Of a stretch of DNA of 47,475 bases, positions 44,971 through 47,475 are shown in pieces. Each line of letters begins with the position of its first letter. Within the stretch, counting starts at the first letter, position 1. The position numbers were made by a program, and so were the translations under genes. Source of the stretch: Marine Group III euryarchaeote CG-Epi4 (GTDB lineage: Archaea > Thermoplasmatota > Poseidoniia > MGIII > CG-Epi1); contig MIYX01000019.1 of the NCBI GenBank assembly GCA_001875365.1, positions 1 to 47,475 of the forward strand, written 5' to 3'. The notes beneath the pieces were generated by a model. The model had not been told where the DNA came from, searched no databases, and worked only from the letters and a program-made list of their open reading frames with translations.

Positions 44971-46670
44971 GATAATTCCTTAATTTGTTTCTCTATTAAA
45001 CTAGCTGCGTACTCTAGAGTCTTATCGTCAAAGCTAAATTTAACGCCTGCAGCTTCATATAACTCAGGAAGTGTTGCATTACCACCAAGACCCAAAGCAG
45101 ATTTATAATTTTGAATGGCTTTCTTTTCATCACTTAACGAATTGCCCCATATTTGTATTGCACCTAGCTGAGCCATTCCATATTCAACATAGTAGAATGG
45201 AACATGATAAATATGTAATTTATTATGCCAACCTGTAGCTATTATGTCTTCACATCCTGTGTAATCTATGTGATCAGACATTTGGAATCTTTTCCAAAGT
45301 TTAGTCCATTCTTCATCACAGTTATTTGGATCCAACGCCTCTGCAGGATTTGTATAGGCCCAATGCTGAAATGCATCTACAACTGCCATATACGGCCAAA
45401 ACATAATAACTTTTTCCAAATGTTCAATTCTTGCCCTTGCAGATTCCTCTTCAGAATAAAAACCGCCAACATTCTCAGTCAAAAAAGGAGAGGCTAGAAG
45501 CTCCATAGCCATTGAAGCCACCTCAGCAAATTCCATCCCAACGTCTCTCTGACTAGTGTATGGTAAATCTGCAGATTCAAATACATGGAATGCATGCCCG
45601 CCCTCATGAATCATTGTCTGAACATCACTATGTGTCCCAACTGCGTTCATAAAAATGAAAGGTAGACGCTGGTATGGATATTCAGTACAGTAACCCCCAG
45701 GAGCCTTACCTTTACGATTGCCTAAATCTAATAAGCCCTTCTCTCTCATAATTCCAAAATGATTACCCAAATCAGAATCAACTGAACTAAATATATTATG
45801 ACATTTTTCCTCTAATTCACTAGCTTCCTCAAAAGGAACTAAAGCATCTCTTCCAAATATATCTACACTTAAATCCCATGGTTTTAGTTTTTCGAGACCA
45901 AGTGCTTCCTTCCGCTTTTGAAGTAATTTATTGGCTAAAGGCACAATAATCTTCTCAATCGATTCGTGAAATATTAAGCAATCATCGGGAGTATAATCGA
46001 ATCTTTTAAGATATTCCCATCTCCAGGCTCGATAGTCATCATAACCGGAATTATCTGCAATAGACATGCGAATCTTAAGAATTTTCTTCCAGATTTCGTT
46101 TATTTCGCTTCTATCTTCAAGTCGCCTGGCAGAAGCTAATTTCCAAGCGTTCTCACGCTTATTTCTATTTGTTTCTAACATGACTGGCGATAAGCGAGTA
46201 AGTGTGACCTCTTCATCCTCCCAATTTACAGTTTGGGAACCTATAATTGCATCATATTCTTTGGATAGTTTCGCATCGGAAGTCAAAAGAGGAAGATTAT
46301 CTGTTGAAAATAACTCAACCTCGCTTTTCATTCCTCTCAGAGGAATTTCAAAATTATCAGGAGACAATTTGGACTCTAAAAATTTAATTTTTAAAATTTG
46401 ATTTCTAGAACTTACATTCTCACTAATATCTTCAAGAAATCTATGGTACCTAACCTTAGCTTCTTCATCGGTAGTGTCCACAGTAGTAGAAACATATACC
46501 GAAGTTCCAACTTCACCTATAAGCTCCGATAAGTCGGACCAATACTTCATCCAGTCGGAGATGTTTTTTGTAGTTAAACCTGAGTTTTCTAAAAAATCAA
46601 AAAAAGGAATATATTTATCCCAAGACCAGTCCATCATTTGGCTACTATCTTTTGGTAAGGTATGGTTCAT
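44967..46670 (-). CDS. M3-family zinc oligopeptidase (PepF-like)
   Basis: A 567-residue metallopeptidase that cuts short peptides in the cytoplasm. The zinc motif is HEGGH (355-359) in MIHEGGHAFHVFES, with the third ligand glutamate expected in EFAEVASMAMELL. Length and order match oligoendopeptidase F/M3 proteins, and the preceding helical region DYRAWRWEYLKRFDYTPDD is typical. It leads a three-gene run with the thioesterase and DUF309. Confidence 0.92.
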   Translation of the reverse strand: MNHTLPKDSSQMMDWSWDKYIPFFDFLENSGLTTKNISDWMKYWSDLSELIGEVGTSVYVSTTVDTTDEEAKVRYHRFLEDISENVSSRNQILKIKFLESKLSPDNFEIPLRGMKSEVELFSTDNLPLLTSDAKLSKEYDAIIGSQTVNWEDEEVTLTRLSPVMLETNRNKRENAWKLASARRLEDRSEINEIWKKILKIRMSIADNSGYDDYRAWRWEYLKRFDYTPDDCLIFHESIEKIIVPLANKLLQKRKEALGLEKLKPWDLSVDIFGRDALVPFEEASELEEKCHNIFSSVDSDLGNHFGIMREKGLLDLGNRKGKAPGGYCTEYPYQRLPFIFMNAVGTHSDVQTMIHEGGHAFHVFESADLPYTSQRDVGMEFAEVASMAMELLASPFLTENVGGFYSEEESARARIEHLEKVIMFWPYMAVVDAFQHWAYTNPAEALDPNNCDEEWTKLWKRFQMSDHIDYTGCEDIIATGWHNKLHIYHVPFYYVEYGMAQLGAIQIWGNSLSDEKKAIQNYKSALGLGGNATLPELYEAAGVKFSFDDKTLEYAASLIEKQIKELS

Positions 46671-46705
46671 AACATGCTAAAAGAATGCTCTATTTTAGAA
46701 CCACT

Positions 46706-47475
46706 TTAATTTACTTTGAGAACTTTGAATGTCGTTGGTCCCACTTTAACTTCATCGCCTTCTTTTGAACCCTCAAGAGACTTACCTATTGGGTTTGACA
46801 AAGGTATTTTACCTTGCGGAATATTTGCATCTTCTGCATTAACCAATTCAAAAGTATGTTCAGTTTCTTTTGTCAAATTCTTTACTATAAGGCTAGTACC
46901 AATCGAAGCTCCGGTCGCATTATTTACATCTGTTGTATTTTCAGGCTTACTTAAACTTTCAATACGCGCTTCCTTAATTTTTTCTTCTAACTCCTTATTA
47001 CTATCCGAAAGCTTTTGCGCCTCCGCATTCATTTCACCAGCTAACTCTTTTTCTTTTGGAATCTCTACTTCCATAGCCTTAATTTTACGTTCAGTTCCTT
47101 CTTCACTACCTATAGTAGTTCCCTGTAGAAACTCTAGATCCTCTTTTAGCTTCTCATGTTCTGTTTTTTCAGCTTCAAGTACTCTTTCGGCTTTGTTGCG
47201 ATCATCAATGCTAATATTTAATTCAGCTTTTGCATCCTCAAATTGTTTCTTGAGTGTCTGCATTACTTTACTTACTTGTTGTGATGCATTCTCCAAAGCA
47301 GTCAAATCTTTTTGTGTCTTTTCCTTACTTTTTACCTCAATCTTCAATTCATCCTCGATTTTCTTATTTGAATCTCTTTGACTATCCACTTGTTCCTGCA
47401 ATTCTTTAAGTGAGTCAGTCATACCAAGAATTTCATTCTCTTTTTGTCTGAATTGCTCACTATTCTGCTCAAGCT
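46706..47475 (-). CDS. long coiled-coil protein ending in a GreA/GreB-type C-terminal domain (5' end outside window)
   Basis: The frame is open from the stop at 46706 to the window edge, so the gene is cut at its 5' end; at least 255 residues remain. Most of it (down to about 75 residues from the end) is a charged heptad-like coiled coil with many KE/EK and Leu repeats and no Pro. The last 75 residues resemble the FKBP-like C-terminal domain of bacterial GreA/GreB: ASIGTSLIVKNL, then TFELVNAEDANIPQGKIPLSNPIGKSLEGSKEGDEVKVGPTTFKVLKV (cited in part: GKIPLSNPIGKSLEGSKEGD). Archaea normally use TFS rather than GreA. Whether the coiled coil enters RNA polymerase as in GreA is unknown. Confidence 0.8.
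   Translation of the reverse strand, partial: LEQNSEQFRQKENEILGMTDSLKELQEQVDSQRDSNKKIEDELKIEVKSKEKTQKDLTALENASQQVSKVMQTLKKQFEDAKAELNISIDDRNKAERVLEAEKTEHEKLKEDLEFLQGTTIGSEEGTERKIKAMEVEIPKEKELAGEMNAEAQKLSDSNKELEEKIKEARIESLSKPENTTDVNNATGASIGTSLIVKNLTKETEHTFELVNAEDANIPQGKIPLSNPIGKSLEGSKEGDEVKVGPTTFKVLKVN

Noticed and set aside
46716..47381. Ser-rich frame of 221 codons on the plus strand opposite the coiled-coil gene
   Set aside because: It is the complement of a Glu/Lys-rich coiled coil, which gives a Ser/Phe-rich shadow. The minus strand has a recognisable C-terminal domain.
1..47475. CRISPR array, phage or insertion sequence
   Set aside because: No regularly spaced repeats, no Cas genes, no transposase or integrase and no inverted terminal repeats were seen by eye.

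Overview
The window is chromosomal DNA from an AT-rich euryarchaeon. Archaeal identity is directly supported by the information-processing genes: ribosomal proteins L18e, L13, S9 and S6e, RNA polymerase subunit N, aIF2-gamma, PCNA, a group II chaperonin (thermosome), a proteasome beta subunit, the KH/beta-CASP nuclease FttA (aCPSF1), Trm56, Alba, deoxyhypusine synthase and DUF373. Many genes have a TATA-like box about 25 nt before the start codon, which suggests leaderless transcripts. A PurN, a homodimeric bacterial-type pyruvate dehydrogenase E1 (AceE), an aerobic-looking complex I and a blue-copper domain fit a heterotrophic marine lineage such as Ca. Poseidoniia (Marine Group II/III). That placement is inference and has not been tested.

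Layout. 1-2.1 kb (+): the end of a PAS domain read straight into a UbiA-type prenyltransferase, then a polyprenyl diphosphate synthase. 2.1-13.8 kb (-): a tightly overlapping nuoABCDHIJ1J2KLMN operon with no nuoE, nuoF or nuoG, plus a small unknown gene at its 3' end. 13.9-17.5 kb (+): panB, an archaeal riboflavin reductase, purN, rpl18e-rpl13-rps9-rpoN and tRNA-Pro. 17.6-18.6 kb (-): a ROK sugar kinase and tRNA-Leu. 18.7-22.4 kb (+): an uncharacterised membrane protein, a small protein, an ABC exporter pair and Alba. 22.4-24 kb (-): Trm56 and DUF373. 24.1-29.8 kb (+): rps6e, aIF2-gamma, a PIN protein, deoxyhypusine synthase and aceE. 29.8-33.7 kb (-): thermosome, DUF92 and phosphohexomutase. 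33.7-37 kb: a redoxin (+), then a small helical protein, hydroxyacyl-CoA dehydrogenase, ornithine carbamoyltransferase and PCNA (-). 37.2-40.1 kb (+): proteasome beta, FttA, a coiled-coil protein and tRNA-Cys. 40.1-42.9 kb (-): ArgRS, a PAC2 protein and an acidic small protein. 43-44 kb (+): TyrRS. 44-47.5 kb (-): DUF309, a hotdog thioesterase, an M3 peptidase and a coiled-coil protein ending in a GreA-type C-terminal domain (cut by the window edge). No stretch longer than 300 bases lacks a gene.

The most unusual content is the respiratory block. This complex I seems to have been rebuilt with extra redox and extracellular parts: NuoM carries an N-terminal signal sequence and a complete type-1 copper (plastocyanin-like) domain, NuoI has four rather than two [4Fe-4S] motifs, and the C-terminal half of the split NuoJ holds a beta-rich, sequon-rich extracytoplasmic domain of about 180 residues. 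A possible PAS-UbiA fusion and a prenyl synthase lie tail-to-tail with the operon, which points to a link with quinone supply. Other unusual points are a stand-alone AceE in an archaeal translation operon, an aIF2-gamma without its zinc knuckle, and a GreA-like coiled-coil protein.
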